Notes: generated by a model from the sequence alone, not told the origin. A stretch of 64,000 nucleotides of DNA from Peptoniphilus_A genitalis (GCF_949769225.1 NZ_CATKPB010000002.1), one strand, 5' to 3'; shown: positions 27,214 through 36,077, counted from the stretch's first letter. Program-made: numbers and translations.

Positions 27214-29469
27214 TTAATTTAATATACTTTTATTTTTTTGATTATCATTTGAAGTCTTATTATTTCTTTCTAAGTTCTTATTGTTAATAGGATTATTATC
27301 TTTGCTATTTTCATTAGACTTATTATTGAATTTATTATTGGCATTCTTGTTAGAATTATTAGCTTCTCCATTGCCTTCAATATTTTTGCTATCTAGGTCT
27401 TTCTTGTCTTCAAAGTATGAAATTTCAATTTCACGACTTTCATTGATGTAGTTTACATTCATACCTAAATTCTCTGCAACAAACCTAATTGGCACATAAG
27501 TCCTATCGCCTTTAATTATTGCAGCTTGGTCAATAGCAATTTCTTTTCCATCAACTGTGATCTTTTTAGAATCAATTGGAAGAATTATATTCTTGCCCTT
27601 ACTATTTACTGTTACAACTCTACTATCTCCATCCCAAGCAACATCTCCACCTATTGCTTCGATTATAAATCTTAGTGGAACAAGAGTCCTTGAGTTAGAA
27701 ATAAATGGTTTTGCATCCATTTTCTTTACTTGACCATTAACTGTGTAGTTCACATCATTTATCTTCATCTTTATAAGTCTTGTGTTTTCATCATAAAGTG
27801 AAAGACTTGCAGTTTTGCCTCCAAATTTTATGAGAATCTTTGGATTTTTTCCATAGTCATTAATTTTTATATTAAAATTATTTGGATTTACTTCTGCATT
27901 TAAATCTTCAAAGGAGTAGTTTAAAACTCTAGGAGAAATATTTATCTTTCTTCCCTTATACTCTCCTATAGCTTCAACTTTAATTTCGCTGCCCTTCTTA
28001 ACAATACTGTTCTTTGTTGAAAGCTTTAAGTTGTTATAGCTTGATGGATCAGCTACATTGACTTCTTTGCTAAAGCCATCTCCCTTGTCAGCTTGAAGAT
28101 TAATAGTAAACTTGCCTGGAGTTAATGGAAGATAAGTTTGACCATTTAAAATATTTGCTCCATTAGAAGAGTCTGAAATAGTGTAAGTTCTTGTTTTAAT
28201 ATCAATTGGATTTAAAAATTCATCCCAAGCTGATTTTAATTTTAGGTTAACTTGTTCACCAACAATAGTGTCAAGATCACTTTCAAATTTTCCATCAGCA
28301 ATTAAGCCAGTATTTTTACTTGTGTTATAAACTCCAAGACCATTTACAACTCTTCTCTCGGCTCCATTTCTCTCTGGATTTGTAGCCCTAGTCCTGTTAA
28401 GATCCCCAAGATTTCTAACAGCCATGGCAGTTGACCCACCACCATCGAGGTTCATAGCTTTATAAACTCCTATTTCTTGCATAAATTTTGCAAGTTCAGC
28501 AATTGTTAGACCTGAAGATCTTTTAGTCCTTCCTTCAGCAGTTACTACATAAACTGTTTTACCGTCTTGACTAATTCCAACAGCAGTCCTTGCCCTTACA
28601 CCGTCAATAAATTTAATATCTCTTGTGTAGGGTTTTACAGCTCCATTGTCAACTAAAACTGCGTGACCACCAATCATCATCTTCCAGTTTCTATTAGGTT
28701 CAATGTTGTATTTTATGCCTAACTTGTCTCCAACTTTTACATTGTCTTGGATAAATTTTATAGCAGAACCAGAAAATTGTAGGATTTTCTTTCCATTAGG
28801 TATAGACATATCAAGCCCTTTATTGTAAGAAATTTGTTCAACTACATTGTTTTCATTTAATAGAACTTCTCCACCATTTTTATCTCCCCTAGTCTTAGCA
28901 GTCCAGAAAGAATCATATAATTGGATTTTATTTTGGTGGGAATACTCCATAGATGGTTGGTACCAATACTTAGTTTTGTTTAAACCATCAATAGGAAAAG
29001 ATCTACCATTAGAAGCAGTGACACTTCCAACAAACTTTGTAAGTTCTATAAATGCCTTGTCATTATTGTCAATTCCAAAAGACCAGATGTCATTTAAAAC
29101 TGCTGGCGAAGATTTAGTCTCTCCATTAATAACTGATGGACCTTGTGGAGCACCTTCTAACTGCATAGTGAAGAAGTCACCATTGACAAGGGCAACTGCA
29201 TTAGTCCTGTTTGCCATTTGTGAAACTGTTGCCTTATTAGTATAAGTTCCTCCACCAGCTACAGTGTTAATCTTTGCATGGGGATTGTTCAGATCCACCT
29301 TTATAACATTTGCCTCTGCATTTCCTTTACTTCTCTTAACTTGGTATTTGTATCTCACAACTCCAGGAGCAATTGGCTCTTGGAATAGCAATTTGTTCTC
29401 TGCAAATACATTTGAACTTATTAAGAGAAAAAATAAAATCAATGCAATACTAATTTTTTTCTTATTCAT
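27214..29469 (-). CDS. Secreted phosphodiester glycosidase (NAGPA) protein with copper-amine-oxidase-like repeats
   Basis: Exported protein of 751 aa. Signal peptide of about 23 residues (KKK, hydrophobic core, cleavage near VFA-EN). The NAGPA domain covers about residues 90-375, with NGDFFTMQLEGAPQGPSV, the GVRARTAVGISQDGKTVYVV strand and the catalytic-region block AMNLDGGGSTAMAVR. A linker of beta-rich sequence follows. Then comes a stalk-type 'copper amine oxidase N-terminal' wall-binding module (about 565-690: SRTLVPLRFIIEAIGGDVAW and RTYVPIRFVAENLGMNV). The last 55 residues are an Asn/Lys tail. Probably a cell-wall-associated hydrolase of a glycan phosphodiester (for example teichoic-type GlcNAc-1-P); substrate inferred only. 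Confidence 0.88.
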   Translation of the reverse strand: MNKKKISIALILFFLLISSNVFAENKLLFQEPIAPGVVRYKYQVKRSKGNAEANVIKVDLNNPHAKINTVAGGGTYTNKATVSQMANRTNAVALVNGDFFTMQLEGAPQGPSVINGETKSSPAVLNDIWSFGIDNNDKAFIELTKFVGSVTASNGRSFPIDGLNKTKYWYQPSMEYSHQNKIQLYDSFWTAKTRGDKNGGEVLLNENNVVEQISYNKGLDMSIPNGKKILQFSGSAIKFIQDNVKVGDKLGIKYNIEPNRNWKMMIGGHAVLVDNGAVKPYTRDIKFIDGVRARTAVGISQDGKTVYVVTAEGRTKRSSGLTIAELAKFMQEIGVYKAMNLDGGGSTAMAVRNLGDLNRTRATNPERNGAERRVVNGLGVYNTSKNTGLIADGKFESDLDTIVGEQVNLKLKSAWDEFLNPIDIKTRTYTISDSSNGANILNGQTYLPLTPGKFTINLQADKGDGFSKEVNVADPSSYNNLKLSTKNSIVKKGSEIKVEAIGEYKGRKINISPRVLNYSFEDLNAEVNPNNFNIKINDYGKNPKILIKFGGKTASLSLYDENTRLIKMKINDVNYTVNGQVKKMDAKPFISNSRTLVPLRFIIEAIGGDVAWDGDSRVVTVNSKGKNIILPIDSKKITVDGKEIAIDQAAIIKGDRTYVPIRFVAENLGMNVNYINESREIEISYFEDKKDLDSKNIEGNGEANNSNKNANNKFNNKSNENSKDNNPINNKNLERNNKTSNDNQKNKSILN

Positions 29470-29622
29470 TTAATCTACCTCACTTAATTAAAAATTATAA
29501 ATCATAGGAAGGCCATTCTCAAAGAATATTAAGACTTGTAACAAAAACTTAATTATAAAAAGAAAAACCTAGACAAGAAATTTTAAATTATCAACTAGGT
29601 CCTTAGTAAATAAATTTTTTCA

Positions 29623-29652
29623 ATAAAAAATATCCTGCCATCCAGGATATTC
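29623..29652 (-). terminator. Intrinsic terminator after the class V aminotransferase gene
   Basis: Minus strand ATATCCTG-GATGG-CAGGATAT followed by TTTTT. Confidence 0.92.
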
Positions 29653-29673
29653 TTCATCTTATTTTTAGAATTT

Positions 29674-30741
29674 TTATTTTTTTAGAATTTCTTCAAAAGT
29701 TTTTGTGAATTCTTTTATATTTTCTAGTTTTGTATCGCCCATGTGGCCAACCCTAAAAGTTTTGCCAGCAAGTTTTCCATAACCATTAGAAATTAAAAAT
29801 CCTTTGTTCATAAATTCTTGGCTTACTTTATCAAACTCCAAGTTCTTTGTATTCTTTACACAAGTTATTGTTGGAGAAAGATACTTCTTATTGCCAAAAA
29901 TTTCAAAGTTTTCATTGGCCCATTTCTTAAAGTATTGAGACATTTCTTCATGCCTTTTATATCTATTTTCAAGTCCTTCTTCATTAACAATATAGTTTAG
30001 TTGATATTCAGCAGCAACCATATTAGAAATAGCTGGAGTTGATGGATATTGGTAGTTGTGTTCTTTTACATACTTGTATAAAAGAAGTAAGTCAAAATAG
30101 TGGCCTCTGTTTTCAACAGTCTTTGCCTTTTCTACTGCCTTTTGTGAAAAAGATGCAAAGCTAAGACCTGGTACAAGGCTTAGACATTTTTGTGAAGAAG
30201 TAATTGCAATATCAATGCCATACTTATCTTGATCAATTGGAGTTCCACCAGCTGAACTTACAGTATCAAGTGCCCAAACAATGTCAGGATACTTGTCAAT
30301 AACAGGCTTTAATTCATCTAAGTTATTTAAGATACCTGAAGATGTTTCGTTGTGAGTTATACCAACAAAATCATATTCCTTTGCCTTTAAAGCTTCTTCT
30401 AACTTATTTGGATCAGTTACTTCTCCATCCTCTGCTCTTAAGATATCAGTCTCTATTCCATTTTCAAGTCCAAGTCTTTGCCATAGGTCTCCAAAAGATC
30501 CTATAGAACAAATAAGAGCCCTCTTCTTAGTGCAAGACCTAATGGCACCTTCCATAAGGCCAGTACCTGATGATGTTGAAACAAGGATTTCTTCCTTTGT
30601 TCCGAATACCTTTTGCATATTTATTGTAATTGATTTTTGAACTTCTGATGCTTCCTTAGTTCTATGTCCAATAACAGGTTTTTCAAATTGCTTCAAAACT
30701 TCGCTGCGGACAGACACAGGACCGGGTAAAAATAATTTCAT
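29674..30741 (-). CDS. Class V PLP aminotransferase (serine--pyruvate/alanine--glyoxylate type)
   Basis: 355-aa fold-type I PLP enzyme. N-terminal LPGPVSVRSEVLKQF is typical of the SPT/AGT branch. STSSGTGLMEGAIRS binds PLP phosphate, ALDTVSSAGGTPID carries the PLP-ring Asp, and SSQKCLS contains the Schiff-base Lys. AAGGGGG lies 6 bases before the ATG. Monocistronic: TTGACT-17-TATTAT promoter and a terminator. Likely transaminates Ser, Ala or 2-aminoethylphosphonate-like substrates; the exact substrate cannot be read from sequence, and no phosphonate genes are adjacent. Confidence 0.9.
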   Translation of the reverse strand: MKLFLPGPVSVRSEVLKQFEKPVIGHRTKEASEVQKSITINMQKVFGTKEEILVSTSSGTGLMEGAIRSCTKKRALICSIGSFGDLWQRLGLENGIETDILRAEDGEVTDPNKLEEALKAKEYDFVGITHNETSSGILNNLDELKPVIDKYPDIVWALDTVSSAGGTPIDQDKYGIDIAITSSQKCLSLVPGLSFASFSQKAVEKAKTVENRGHYFDLLLLYKYVKEHNYQYPSTPAISNMVAAEYQLNYIVNEEGLENRYKRHEEMSQYFKKWANENFEIFGNKKYLSPTITCVKNTKNLEFDKVSQEFMNKGFLISNGYGKLAGKTFRVGHMGDTKLENIKEFTKTFEEILKK

Positions 30742-30767
30742 TTTTGTTCCCCCTTATCTATAAAGAA

Positions 30768-30796
30768 ATAATAATACAAATCAAAACTATAGTCAA
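30768..30796 (-). promoter_or_regulatory. Promoter of the class V aminotransferase gene
   Basis: TTGACT (30796-30791), 17-bp spacer, TATTAT (30773-30768). Confidence 0.75.
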
Positions 30797-30838
30797 ACAA
30801 AAAACTTTTTAACCTATTACAATAAAAATTGTTTATTA

Positions 30839-30874
30839 AGTATATATTCTATGTTTTATAAAAAACTATATACT
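30839..30874. promoter_or_regulatory. Inverted repeat upstream of dps
   Basis: AGTATATA (30839-30846) and TATATACT (30867-30874) separated by 20 bases, 25 bases upstream of the dps -35. It could be a two-site operator for a stress or iron regulator; not a match to a PerR or Fur box I recognise. Confidence 0.3.
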
Positions 30875-30898
30875 CCTAATGTACAGATGATAAATATA

Positions 30899-30927
30899 TT
30901 GCTTATTTCTTTTATATGCTTTATACT
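30899..30927 (+). promoter_or_regulatory. Promoter of dps
   Basis: TTGCTT (30899-30904), 17-bp spacer, TATACT (30922-30927). Confidence 0.75.
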
Positions 30928-30958
30928 AAATATGAATAAAATATTAGGAGGAAATTAA

Positions 30959-31387
30959 ATGGAAAAATTAAATATTTATTTAGCAAATCTTGCAGTTGAA
31001 CATATTAAGCTTCACAATCTTCATTGGAATATAGTTGGAAAACAATTCGTGGCTATTCATGTATATTTAGAATCCGAATATGATAAGGCTGCTGATAGAC
31101 TTGATGAAATCGCTGAACTTATTAGAATGGATGGACAATTCCCAACAGCAAGCTTTAAAAAATATCTTGAAGTTGCAACAGTTAAAGAAATTGAAGACAC
31201 TAAGGAAATTACAACAAACGAAGCTTTAGAGATTCTTCTTGCTGACATTAAGCTACAAAAGGAACTTGCATTAGAAATTAGAAAAGAAGCAAATGATAAG
31301 GACAACTTCCCAGTAGCTAATACTATGGAAGACCATATCTCAGACTACAATAAACAAATTTGGTTTATTGAATCAAGCTTAAAATAA
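30959..31387 (+). CDS. dps: Dps-family ferritin-like DNA protection protein
   Basis: 142-aa member of the Dps/miniferritin family. It forms dodecamers that oxidise Fe2+ with peroxide and store it. The inter-subunit ferroxidase site residues are present: LHNLHWNIVGKQFVAIH (His ligands) and EYDKAADRLDEIAELI (Asp/Glu ligands). AGGAGG precedes the ATG by 6 bases. Monocistronic with a strong promoter and a long terminator. No long Lys-rich N-terminal tail, so ferroxidase action rather than DNA coating may dominate (inference). Confidence 0.93.
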   Translation: MEKLNIYLANLAVEHIKLHNLHWNIVGKQFVAIHVYLESEYDKAADRLDEIAELIRMDGQFPTASFKKYLEVATVKEIEDTKEITTNEALEILLADIKLQKELALEIRKEANDKDNFPVANTMEDHISDYNKQIWFIESSLK

Positions 31388-31404
31388 AATAATAATTCTT
31401 AAAT

Positions 31405-31449
31405 AAAAATAATCATTAGATTAAAATTCTTAATCTAATGATTATTTTT
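31405..31449. terminator. Bidirectional terminator between dps and yacL
   Basis: Near-perfect stem of about 20 bp (AATAATCATTAGATTAA paired with its complement, 5-base loop) with A-run on the left and T-run on the right. It serves dps on + and yacL on -. Confidence 0.9.
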
Positions 31450-32538
31450 TTATTTTAATTTTGCAAAAATCATCTTGCCTGCTGAAGTTTGAAGAGCTGA
31501 TGTAACTACAACATTTACCTTTTCACCAATTAAGTCCTTGCCATTTTCAACAACAATCATAGTGCCGTCATCTAAATAAGCAAGACCTTGGTTGTGCTCC
31601 TTACCTTCTCTTACAATTAAAATGTCCATCTCTTCGCCAGGAAGATACAGAGGCTTAACTGCATTAGCAAGCTCGTTAATATTTAAAACTTCAAGGTTTT
31701 GAACCCTAGCTACCTTGTTCAAATTATAATCATTTGTAACAATTTTTCCATTTAAATCAATGGCAAGCTTTAGAAGTTTTGAATCCACTTCAGGAATTTC
31801 TTCAATTTTTCCCTTGTAGATTATGACTTCAACATTTTTTAGTTCTTGAATTTCTGCAACAGTGTCAAGACCTCTCCTGCCACGATTTCTTTTAAGTCCA
31901 TCAGCAGAGTCAGCTATGTGTTGTAATTCTTCAAGTACAAAAACTGGAACAACAAGAGGCCCTTCAATAAATCCTGCCCTTGCTATGTCGAGGATTCTCC
32001 CGTCAATAATAACAGAAGTATCCAAGACCTTGGGAATGCCTGTGTGATCCTTTACAACATCCTTAGGCTTTAAACTTCTTTTAGCAGCCAATGATGTGAG
32101 ATCCCTAACTTTTTCTGATATAGTGTCCTTATTTGACATCCCAATATTAAGACCTAAATAACCAAGTATACCATAAAGTAAAATTGAAACTACTGAACCC
32201 ACATAAGGGATTGGAATCTTGTAGATAGGTTGTGAAATTAAGAATGCTATTATGAGACCAAGAATTAGGCCTACGGCACCAAGTATTACTTCTGTAAAAG
32301 ATTTTCTTTGGATTTGTCTTTCCCATATAGCCAACAAATCTTCCAAGGCTCTAAAAGCCTTTGGAGAAAGCATATAAAATATAAGTGCAAATAAAAGTAC
32401 AACAACAACAGAAATGCCTGTTGTGATTTTTTGGCTACCAATAGCTTTTACAAAGTTTATATCTGATAAAACAGATACAATAAAAATACCGACTAATGCG
32501 CCTATTACAGTAAATAGAAACTTAAATATTTTGGACAC
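31450..32538 (-). CDS. yacL: YacL-type membrane PIN/TRAM domain protein
   Basis: 362-aa protein. Four hydrophobic N-terminal segments (about residues 7-27, 38-58, 83-101 and 108-130), a PIN-like nuclease domain (KVLDTSVIIDGRILDIARAGF, then ELQHIADSADGLKRNRGRRGLD and KIVTNDYNLNKVA) and a C-terminal TRAM domain (KEHNQGLAYLDDGTMIVVENG). Probably a membrane-anchored RNase or nucleic-acid binder; substrate unknown. The GTG at 32538 has no ribosome binding site nearby, whereas an in-frame ATT at 32559 has GGAGGG 6 bases upstream and may be the real start. Downstream of carD, as in many Clostridia. Confidence 0.88.
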   Translation of the reverse strand: MSKIFKFLFTVIGALVGIFIVSVLSDINFVKAIGSQKITTGISVVVVLLFALIFYMLSPKAFRALEDLLAIWERQIQRKSFTEVILGAVGLILGLIIAFLISQPIYKIPIPYVGSVVSILLYGILGYLGLNIGMSNKDTISEKVRDLTSLAAKRSLKPKDVVKDHTGIPKVLDTSVIIDGRILDIARAGFIEGPLVVPVFVLEELQHIADSADGLKRNRGRRGLDTVAEIQELKNVEVIIYKGKIEEIPEVDSKLLKLAIDLNGKIVTNDYNLNKVARVQNLEVLNINELANAVKPLYLPGEEMDILIVREGKEHNQGLAYLDDGTMIVVENGKDLIGEKVNVVVTSALQTSAGKMIFAKLK

Positions 32539-32571
32539 AATTTTTCGGTTTTTGCTAATAAAAATCCCTCC

Positions 32572-33054
32572 TTATCCAAAAATGGCATCATCAATTAATT
32601 TTGTCACTTCTTCAACATTTTTTTCAAAAACAAGAACCATCTCTGATACAATAATCTGCTTTGCCTCATTCAAGATCTTCCTCTCACCTGTTGACAGGGA
32701 CTTTTCTCTATCAAGACTTTCAAGAGATCTTACAACATCGGCAATTTCCATTAAATCACCAGATTTTATCTTGTCAAGATTGTATCTATATCTTCTATTC
32801 CAATTTTTTGGCATAGAAACTTCCTCTTCAGAAGATAGGGCTTTTAAAACCTTCTCCATAGTATCAGCGTCAGAAATATCTCTAACACCAATTTCTTTCG
32901 CATTTTTTACAGGCACCATGACCTTAAGATCATTTATAGGTAGCCTCATTATGTAGTACTTGTGCACATCTCCAAGAATTTCTCTCTCTTCAATTGCTAC
33001 AATTTCACCGGCACCATGCATAGGATATACAATCTTATCACCAATATTAAACAT
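32572..33054 (-). CDS. carD: CarD/CdnL-family transcription factor
   Basis: 160-aa RNA-polymerase-binding factor. N-terminal Tudor-like RID domain (MFNIGDKIVYPMHGAGEIVAIEERE...YYIMRLPINDLKVMVPVKNA), which binds the beta subunit. C-terminal helical domain with the basic WNRRYRYNLDKIKSGD region that contacts promoter DNA. It stabilises open complexes, often at rRNA promoters. GGAGG lies 7 bases before the ATG. The promoter TTTACT-17-TATACT carries a 14-bp palindrome over its -10. Operon with yacL. Confidence 0.93.
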   Translation of the reverse strand: MFNIGDKIVYPMHGAGEIVAIEEREILGDVHKYYIMRLPINDLKVMVPVKNAKEIGVRDISDADTMEKVLKALSSEEEVSMPKNWNRRYRYNLDKIKSGDLMEIADVVRSLESLDREKSLSTGERKILNEAKQIIVSEMVLVFEKNVEEVTKLIDDAIFG

Positions 33055-33074
33055 TTTTTACCTCCTATTGTCCC

Positions 33075-33110
33075 TTATACTAGTATAACAGAGCTTTTTA
33101 GAAAAGTAAA
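33075..33110 (-). promoter_or_regulatory. carD promoter with palindromic -10
   Basis: TTTACT (33110-33105), 17-bp spacer, TATACT (33087-33082). The perfect palindrome TTATACTAGTATAA at 33075-33088 covers the -10, so a dimeric regulator could block it. Confidence 0.6.
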
Positions 33111-33631
33111 TGTAATATAATATCATAATACCTTGCATTATGCAAAGTTTTTTTGGTGATTTTTTATTTTTATTTATTATAAATTTTATTTGTGAAAGAT
33201 ATAGATGGTCATTGTGAAAATTTATTGAAGTAAATTAAAAAACTATTAAAAACATTATTAAGTTTAGTAAGAACTTTGTAAGAAAATTTTATTTAAAGGG
33301 ACTTGACGACTTTGCTTTTAATTAATAATTAGTTAAGGTCTACGACTTTGTAATTATTTCCTATTCAATAATGATCTATGACTTAGTACTTATTTTCTTC
33401 TTGATAGCATTTTATGAGTTTATAAATATTTTTCATTTGATAACATTTCATGACTTTTTAATTGTTTTCTACTCAATAGCATCTTACGACTTTATAAGTA
33501 TTTACTACTTGAACGCTTATAATGACTTTGTAAATATTTTTCACTTAATAAAAAGTTACAGGCTCTTCTCTATCTATTTCTTACACTTCTATTAACTTAA
33601 ATTTTCTTGTCTTCAAAACAGTTAATGGCAT
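33111..33631. other. Non-coding gap between carD and csaB
   Basis: No supported gene. It contains 18-bp repeat array C (33305-33556) and a small + strand hairpin with T-run near 33138-33160 (TTGCA-TTA-TGCAA, TTTTTTT) that follows no gene on that strand. Confidence 0.65.
33305..33556 (+). repeat. 18-bp period tandem array C (about 14 units, paired as 36-bp)
   Basis: Largest array. Units alternate between two related types: TATGAsTTTATAAATATT (33341, 33377, 33413, 33449, 33485, 33521) and TTCTACTTGATAGCATTT-like (33359, 33395, 33431, 33467, 33503, 33539), giving a 36-bp higher-order repeat. Two weaker units precede at 33305 and 33323. Because 18 is a multiple of 3, a 74-codon frame stays open across it, but it has no ribosome binding site. 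Confidence 0.8.
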
Positions 33632-33668
33632 AAAAAATACCAGAGAAAATATAAATTCTCTCTGGTAC
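33632..33668 (-). terminator. Intrinsic terminator after csaB
   Basis: Minus strand TACCAGAGA and TCTCTGGTA arms (9 bp) with an A+T loop, followed by TTTTTT. Confidence 0.85.
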
Positions 33669-33725
33669 TTGGTCCAACTTTATGGAATTATCTAACACTG
33701 ACTTTTTTTAATTCTTTACTTTGAT

Positions 33726-34829
33726 TTATAGTTTTTCTTCTCCTAACAAGTCCAAGGCTATCTCCACGTTTCTCTTTGATTCTTGTTTCATCTCTTCTGT
33801 CCTTTGACTTAAAACTTTTCTTCTTTCTTCTAAGTTTTCAAGAGCTAATTTTGTTTTGTCAAAAAGTTCTTCTGGAGTGAAGTTCTCTACGTCAACTGCT
33901 TCTTCGATGCCAAGTTCTTTTACCATGGCTTCTACCTTTGGGTCGTAAATTATTCCCACCATTGGAAGGTCAACACTTGCTGCATAGACAAGTGAGTGAA
34001 GTCTCATGGCTGCAAGGAGTTTTAATCTTTTAAAAATCCCCATTAAGTCTCCTGCTGAGTAGGTGTTTTCTATTAGCATTACCTTATCCTTGTGAAGGCA
34101 TCTTTCAGCAACTTCACTTGAGTATATGTTGTCCCTTGGATTGTGGAAGGGAACAAGTAGGATGTCGTAGCCAGCCTCTATGAGTTTGTCAATTGTTGCT
34201 GCAAATTTATCCTTTATCTCGTCTATATTTTTCTGATCCCTTATACAAAATCCTATAGTCTTGTCTGTAATCACAATCTTTTCACTTTTTAAGATTTCTT
34301 CAACCCTATCTTCTCCTGCTGCTTCAAGGGTAAAGACTGGGTCAGCTGTTACTTCTATGTTTTTGTTTGTAACTCCCAAGTCTCTCACAAACTTATAGGA
34401 CAAGTCATCTCTTAGGGTAATGTAGTTTGCCCTGTTAAGGACCCACCTTGTCAATATCCTGTTTGATTTCTTATCTATTGGCCCTATACCGTTGGCATAG
34501 ATGTAAACTTTTTTTCTTAAAAATTTCGCCAAGATAATAACTGAAAGATAATAAATAATGGACCTCGTGGAAGTGATGTCTTGTAGAAGTGATCCTCCAC
34601 CTGACAAGAGCAAGTCTGTATCTTTTAAGGCTCTGCGAACTTCACTAAAAGAAAATCTATTTACTGCTCCTATTCCATAAACCTGCCTTGTCTTTTCAGG
34701 ATTATTTGAGAGTGCCGTCATCTCTAAATCAATATTTAATTTTTTAAAATCATCTACCATGGCTTTTAAGATGGCATCATCGCCAGAATTGTCAAAGCCA
34801 AAGTATCCTGATACTACAATTTTTTTCAT
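33726..34829 (-). CDS. csaB: Polysaccharide pyruvyl transferase CsaB
   Basis: Transfers pyruvate from PEP to a sugar of the secondary cell-wall polymer, creating the ketal recognised by SLH-domain surface proteins. 367 aa. N-terminus VSGYFGFDNSGDDAIL is the CsaB/WcaK signature, followed by DTDLLLSGGGSLLQDITS, YANGIGPIDKK and near the C-terminus AMRLHSLVYAASVDLPMVGIIYDPK. The ATG lies 4 bases after the upstream glycosyltransferase stop. Last gene of the cluster half, closed by a terminator. No SLH protein is in the window. Confidence 0.92.
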   Translation of the reverse strand: MKKIVVSGYFGFDNSGDDAILKAMVDDFKKLNIDLEMTALSNNPEKTRQVYGIGAVNRFSFSEVRRALKDTDLLLSGGGSLLQDITSTRSIIYYLSVIILAKFLRKKVYIYANGIGPIDKKSNRILTRWVLNRANYITLRDDLSYKFVRDLGVTNKNIEVTADPVFTLEAAGEDRVEEILKSEKIVITDKTIGFCIRDQKNIDEIKDKFAATIDKLIEAGYDILLVPFHNPRDNIYSSEVAERCLHKDKVMLIENTYSAGDLMGIFKRLKLLAAMRLHSLVYAASVDLPMVGIIYDPKVEAMVKELGIEEAVDVENFTPEELFDKTKLALENLEERRKVLSQRTEEMKQESKRNVEIALDLLGEEKL

Positions 34830-34833
34830 AAGA

Positions 34834-35982
34834 TCACTCTGTTTTATTATTTTCTTGGGGATTTGTCTTCTTTAAAATATCCTTGTAAATTTCAAATTGT
34901 TTTTCACCCATGGCCTTGTGTGAATAGTCTGATTTCACAAAGCTATTTATATTTTCACCAAGTTCTTCTAAAAGCTTCCTATCATTATAGATTTTTAAAA
35001 TGCTTTCAGATAATTTTTTTGAATCTCCAACTTCAAATAAAAATCCTGTCTTTTCATCTAAAACAATTTTTGGTATACCCCCAACTCTTGTTGCAAGTGT
35101 TGGAACTTTTAATAGGGCTGCCTCTAAGATTACATAAGGGAAGGATTCAGAAATACTAGTGAGTACATTAACGTCCATGGCATTGAAGAGGCTGTACTTA
35201 TCCTTTACAAAGCCAAGCAAGTGGACCTTGTCCTCTATTTCATATTCCTTTAAGAGTTCTTCAATCCTTGTTTTTTCTGGTCCACCACCAGCTATTAGGA
35301 AGATTATGTCTGTATTCTTACTTAGGGTTTCCTTGCAAGCTCTTACAAAAGTTTCATGATCTTTAACCTTGTCAAGCCTAGCAACAATTCCTACAACTAG
35401 CTCGCCATTGTAATTAATTTTGTATTTTTCAAAAAAGCTTGCCTTTGGAAGGTAGTCGATCTTTTCTTCAGTATCAATCCCGTTGTAGAGAACATAAATA
35501 TTTCTTCTTTTAAAGCCTCTCTTTATAAGCATCCTCTTAAAGGTATCACTTACACAGATGTAGTAATCAAACTTTTTTAAGGCAAGCTTGTTAAGGCTTG
35601 TAAAAATTAAGTTTTTGTAAAAGCTGTCCTTGAAGTCCAGCTTGTAGTCTGAGTGGATAGTGGTTAGCATTGGTATGTTAATTTTATTTTTGAGAAACAT
35701 ACAAATAAAATTGGCGCGAGCACCATGGGCATGGACTAAATCATAATTTTCATTTATGATTAGGTCTCTTATTTTTGAAACAACAGAAAGGTCTGATCTT
35801 TTTTCTTGGTAAAAGACTTCTATGTCAATTCCTCTTTCCACTGCCTCATCATAAAATTCAGTTTTTGTAAAGCAGATGATTTTGGCATCTACCTTGCCCT
35901 CAAGTCCCTTCATCAAGTTAAAGATATGGGTCTTGGCACCACCATTATCTCCACCAGATATTAAATGGAGAACCTTAATCAT
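34834..35982 (-). CDS. Glycosyltransferase family 4 (GT-B fold), cell-wall glycopolymer
   Basis: 382-aa GT-B enzyme. N-terminal acceptor domain LISGGDNGGAKTHIFNLMKGL and YDLVHAHGARAN. C-terminal nucleotide-sugar domain GIVARLDKVKDHETFVRA, IAGGGPEKTRIEELLK, HLLGFVKDKYSLFNAMD, then the retaining-GT4 motif SISESFPYVILEAALLKVPTLATRVGG (EX7E-like). AAAGGGGGAA precedes the ATG. Acts at the cytoplasmic membrane face. Coupled to csaB. Separated from the O-antigen-ligase gene by a hairpin, so it may be a separate transcript. Donor sugar unknown. Confidence 0.9.
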   Translation of the reverse strand: MIKVLHLISGGDNGGAKTHIFNLMKGLEGKVDAKIICFTKTEFYDEAVERGIDIEVFYQEKRSDLSVVSKIRDLIINENYDLVHAHGARANFICMFLKNKINIPMLTTIHSDYKLDFKDSFYKNLIFTSLNKLALKKFDYYICVSDTFKRMLIKRGFKRRNIYVLYNGIDTEEKIDYLPKASFFEKYKINYNGELVVGIVARLDKVKDHETFVRACKETLSKNTDIIFLIAGGGPEKTRIEELLKEYEIEDKVHLLGFVKDKYSLFNAMDVNVLTSISESFPYVILEAALLKVPTLATRVGGIPKIVLDEKTGFLFEVGDSKKLSESILKIYNDRKLLEELGENINSFVKSDYSHKAMGEKQFEIYKDILKKTNPQENNKTE

Positions 35983-36077
35983 TGTTCTTCCCCCTTTTTA
36001 TAAAGAGTTCTATCTTACTTTTATTATTGTTCAAATTATTTCCTTTCTTTATCCTGCATTTTATATAAATATGATAT

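Noticed and set aside
33138..33160. Orphan + strand terminator between carD and csaB
   Set aside because: Short 5-6 bp stem with a T-run but no + strand gene upstream; chance occurrence in A+T-rich DNA is likely.
33371..33595. 74-codon + strand frame
   Set aside because: Produced by 18-bp array C; no ribosome binding site, and the same DNA repeat family occurs in other gaps in other frames.
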